Positions 25,405 to 27,170 of a DNA stretch of 27,170 bases are shown piece by piece. Positions within the stretch are counted from its first letter, which is position 1; the number at the start of each line of letters is the position of its first letter. Location of the stretch: contig DASTGO010000053.1 in NCBI GenBank assembly GCA_035719045.1, positions 1 through 27,170 on the forward strand, written 5' to 3'. The notes beneath the pieces are model-generated. The model had not been told where the DNA came from. It searched no databases and was given only the letters and a program-made list of their open reading frames with translations. This DNA is from DASTGO01 sp035719045. GTDB taxonomy: Bacteria > Actinomycetota > Actinomycetes > Actinomycetales > Kineosporiaceae. The position numbers and the translations under genes are program-made.

Positions 25405-25974
25405 TCACCGGCGGCGGGGGAGGGCTGCCACCCCGGCAGGCAGCGGTGGCAGCCCGGCCACCGTGCACAGCAGCGCCGACCAGGCCTGCAGATGGCGGGA
25501 GACGTCGTCGCGCGGGGTCCAGGACGCCCGGACCTCCAGTTCCACCGTGACCGGGCGGTCGGACAGTGCCCCGAAACTCTCCGAGACCACCCGGGTCACC
25601 GTGCCGCCGACCGCGGTGTAGTCGGCGCCCTCACCGTCCAGCGCCTCCTCCAGCCAGGTCCAGCCGATCTGGGCGATCATCGGGTCGCCGCCGAGTTCCG
25701 GTTCCAGGGTCGCCCGCACGAAGGTCACGGCCCGGAAGCAGCCCTCCCAGGCCTCCTGGCCCGCGGGGTCGTAGAGCAGGACGAAGCGGCCGGTGGCCAG
25801 TTCGTCGTCGTCGTGCATCACATCCGCACTGAGGGCCACGGCATGCGGAGCGATCCGCTGCGGGGCCGGAACCTCCTCCAGGACCACCTCCGGGCGCAGC
25901 CGGGCGGCACGCAGCCGCTCCACGCCGAGCAGGAACTCCTCCGGCGTGTCGTCGGGCATCCTCCGAACGGCCAC
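25405..25974 (-). CDS. DUF3000 family protein
   Basis: The 189-residue soluble protein of the actinobacterial DUF3000 family has the typical blocks RPEVVLEEVPAPQRIAPHAVALSADV, GRFVLLYDPAGQEAWEG, the acidic GWTWLEEAL and the ELEVRASWTP near the C-terminus. No biochemical function is known to me. It lies next to hemE in many actinomycetes, divergent here and separated by 184 bases. GTG 25974 is preceded by TACCCT and exactly six bases, pointing to a leaderless mRNA. An in-frame ATG at 25959 has GGAGG abutting it with no spacing and is less likely. The short Arg-rich C-terminus (LPRRR) is as seen. Confidence 0.9.
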   Translation of the reverse strand: MAVRRMPDDTPEEFLLGVERLRAARLRPEVVLEEVPAPQRIAPHAVALSADVMHDDDELATGRFVLLYDPAGQEAWEGCFRAVTFVRATLEPELGGDPMIAQIGWTWLEEALDGEGADYTAVGGTVTRVVSESFGALSDRPVTVELEVRASWTPRDDVSRHLQAWSALLCTVAGLPPLPAGVAALPRRR

Positions 25975-25986
25975 CTGGTGAGGGTA
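25975..25986 (-). promoter_or_regulatory. Leaderless promoter of the DUF3000 gene
   Basis: TACCCT (25986 to 25981), six bases, then GTG 25974. A second hexamer, TAGCCT, lies six bases upstream of the first. Confidence 0.55.
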
Positions 25987-26158
25987 AGGCTAGGAATGTC
26001 ACCAATGCAGGCGCGACGCGCCCGCCCGCACACCGTAAGCGATCGATCTTCCGGAACGAGCCCCTGGTCGCGCCGGGCGAGCAGGGGGTGCGGGGTGTCA
26101 CGCGGCCGGGACGTCGGGCTGCGCGGGGTGCCACCGGGGCGTGCAAGGATCGGGCCTC

Positions 26159-27170
26159 GTGACGAGTGCAGACCCCGGCCGGGCCCTGGCCGCCGCCCCC
26201 TCCGACACCCGCCCCGCCCCGGCCGCGCGCCCGTCGGCACCTCTCCTGCAGGCCGCCCACGGCTTCGTCCCTGACCGTACGCCTGTCTGGTTCATGCGCC
26301 AGGCAGGCCGGTCGCTGCCGGAGTACCGGCAGGTCCGGGAGGGTGTGGGCATGCTGGAGTCCTGCCGCCGGCCGGACCTGGTCACCGAGATCACCCTGCA
26401 GCCGGTCCGCCGCTACGGGGTGGACGCCGCGATCTTCTTCTCCGACATCGTGGTCCCGCTGGCGGCGGTCGGGGTCGACCTGGACATCGTCGCGGGGGTC
26501 GGTCCGGTGGTGGCCGAGCCGATCCGGACCTGGGCCGACCTGGACCGGCTGCCCCCGTTGCACGCCGACCAGGTCCCCTTCGTCACCGAGTCGGTGAAGC
26601 TGCTGACCGCGGAGCTGGGCGACACCCCGCTGATCGGGTTCGCCGGTGCCCCGTTCACCCTGGCCAGCTACCTGGTCGAGGGCGGGCCGAGCCGGGACCT
26701 GCTGCGGACCAAGGCGATGATGTACGGCGAGCCCGACCTGTGGGCCGCCCTGGTGGACCGGCTGGCCCAGATCTCCGGGGAGTACCTGCGGGTGCAGGTG
26801 GCCGCCGGGGCCCGGGCCGTGCAGCTGTTCGACTCCTGGGTGGGGGCGCTGCCGCTGGCCGCGTACCGGTCCAGCGCGCTCCCGGCGTCGGCGAAGGCCC
26901 TGGCTGCGGTCCGCGACCTCGACCCGCAGGTGCCCCGGATCCACTTCGGGGTCGGTACCGGTGAACTGCTGGCCGCCATCGGGGAGGCCGGTGCGGACGT
27001 CGTGGGGGTGGACTTCCGGGTGCCGCTGGACGAGGCGGCGCGCCGGGTGGGTCCGGGGTACTCGCTGCAGGGGAACCTCGACCCCGCGGTGCTGTTCGCC
27101 CCGGCCGACGTGATCGCGCAGCGGGTCAGCGCGACCCTCGACGCCGGCCGGGCCGCCCGGGGACACATCT
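26159..27170 (+). CDS. hemE: Uroporphyrinogen decarboxylase (partial, 3' end outside the window)
   Basis: The first 337 codons are present; the frame is open to the window end and lacks only a short C-terminus compared with the usual 350-360 residues. The enzyme removes four carboxyl groups from uroporphyrinogen III to make coproporphyrinogen III in haem synthesis. Signatures are WFMRQAGRSLPEYR (Met46 to Arg51 forming the substrate-binding MRQAGR), FFSDIVVPL with the catalytic Asp, GFAGAPFTLASYLVEGG and FDSWVG. The first 30 or so residues are a Pro/Ala-rich extension before the conserved core at APLLQAA. GTG 26159 is chosen because AAGGA lies nine bases upstream. It is divergent from the DUF3000 gene. 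Confidence 0.97.
   Translation, partial: MTSADPGRALAAAPSDTRPAPAARPSAPLLQAAHGFVPDRTPVWFMRQAGRSLPEYRQVREGVGMLESCRRPDLVTEITLQPVRRYGVDAAIFFSDIVVPLAAVGVDLDIVAGVGPVVAEPIRTWADLDRLPPLHADQVPFVTESVKLLTAELGDTPLIGFAGAPFTLASYLVEGGPSRDLLRTKAMMYGEPDLWAALVDRLAQISGEYLRVQVAAGARAVQLFDSWVGALPLAAYRSSALPASAKALAAVRDLDPQVPRIHFGVGTGELLAAIGEAGADVVGVDFRVPLDEAARRVGPGYSLQGNLDPAVLFAPADVIAQRVSATLDAGRAARGHI

Overview
The window is chromosomal DNA of a very high-GC actinomycete. GC is strongly biased to third codon positions, starts are often GTG, several genes look leaderless, and gene order matches other Actinomycetota. From memory, the left end resembles the Mycobacterium ceoB/ceoC–Rv2690c–Rv2689c neighbourhood. The right end resembles the Streptomyces hemE–DUF3000–whiI–rnd–thiolase–fadB block. 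A Nakamurella/Geodermatophilaceae/Frankia-type organism would fit, but I cannot name the genus. I saw no insertion sequence, phage gene, CRISPR array, tRNA or rRNA.

Layout, left to right. (1) 1-5212, potassium and RNA modification: a very strong hairpin, then ceoC and ceoB on the minus strand (two TrkA/RCK-type NAD- and K+-sensing proteins). Divergent from them are a KimA-like APC-superfamily K+ transporter and a TRAM-domain, 4Fe-4S RNA (uracil-C5) methyltransferase that appears to start at CTG. (2) 5213-8307: a tandem repeat, a promoter carrying an 18-bp palindrome, acnA (aconitase) and its hairpin terminator. (3) 8308-13719: a long regulatory region with two overlapping inverted repeats, then a sugar ABC importer (lipoprotein binding protein, half-size ATPase, permease) and a ROK-family regulator that probably controls it. 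(4) 13767-16995: a small conserved-looking hypothetical, dxs (first step of the MEP isoprenoid pathway), and a convergent hypothetical. (5) 17126-19342: a membrane-anchored, Pro/Ala-rich protein ending in an HELTH metallopeptidase-like domain. (6) 19462-25974, all minus strand: fadB-like and thiolase genes overlapping by ATGA behind a TetR-type palindrome, RNase D, a WhiI-like response regulator without a phosphorylation pocket, and a DUF3000 gene. (7) 26159-27170: hemE on the plus strand, cut by the window end.

Most genes are core or housekeeping, and no obviously new multi-gene system is visible. The points most worth a second look are: pairing of the KimA-like transporter with two RCK proteins but no TrkH/KtrB channel in the window; the CTG start forced by an upstream stop and backed by an ideal Shine-Dalgarno; four genes sharing TAnnnT-N6-(A/G)TG, plus a fifth with N7, which indicates leaderless transcripts and resolves several starts; candidate operators at acnA, the sugar operon and the beta-oxidation operon; and the degenerate WhiI-like receiver with Glu where the phospho-acceptor Asp should be. 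The very long open frames antisense to real genes are composition artefacts.
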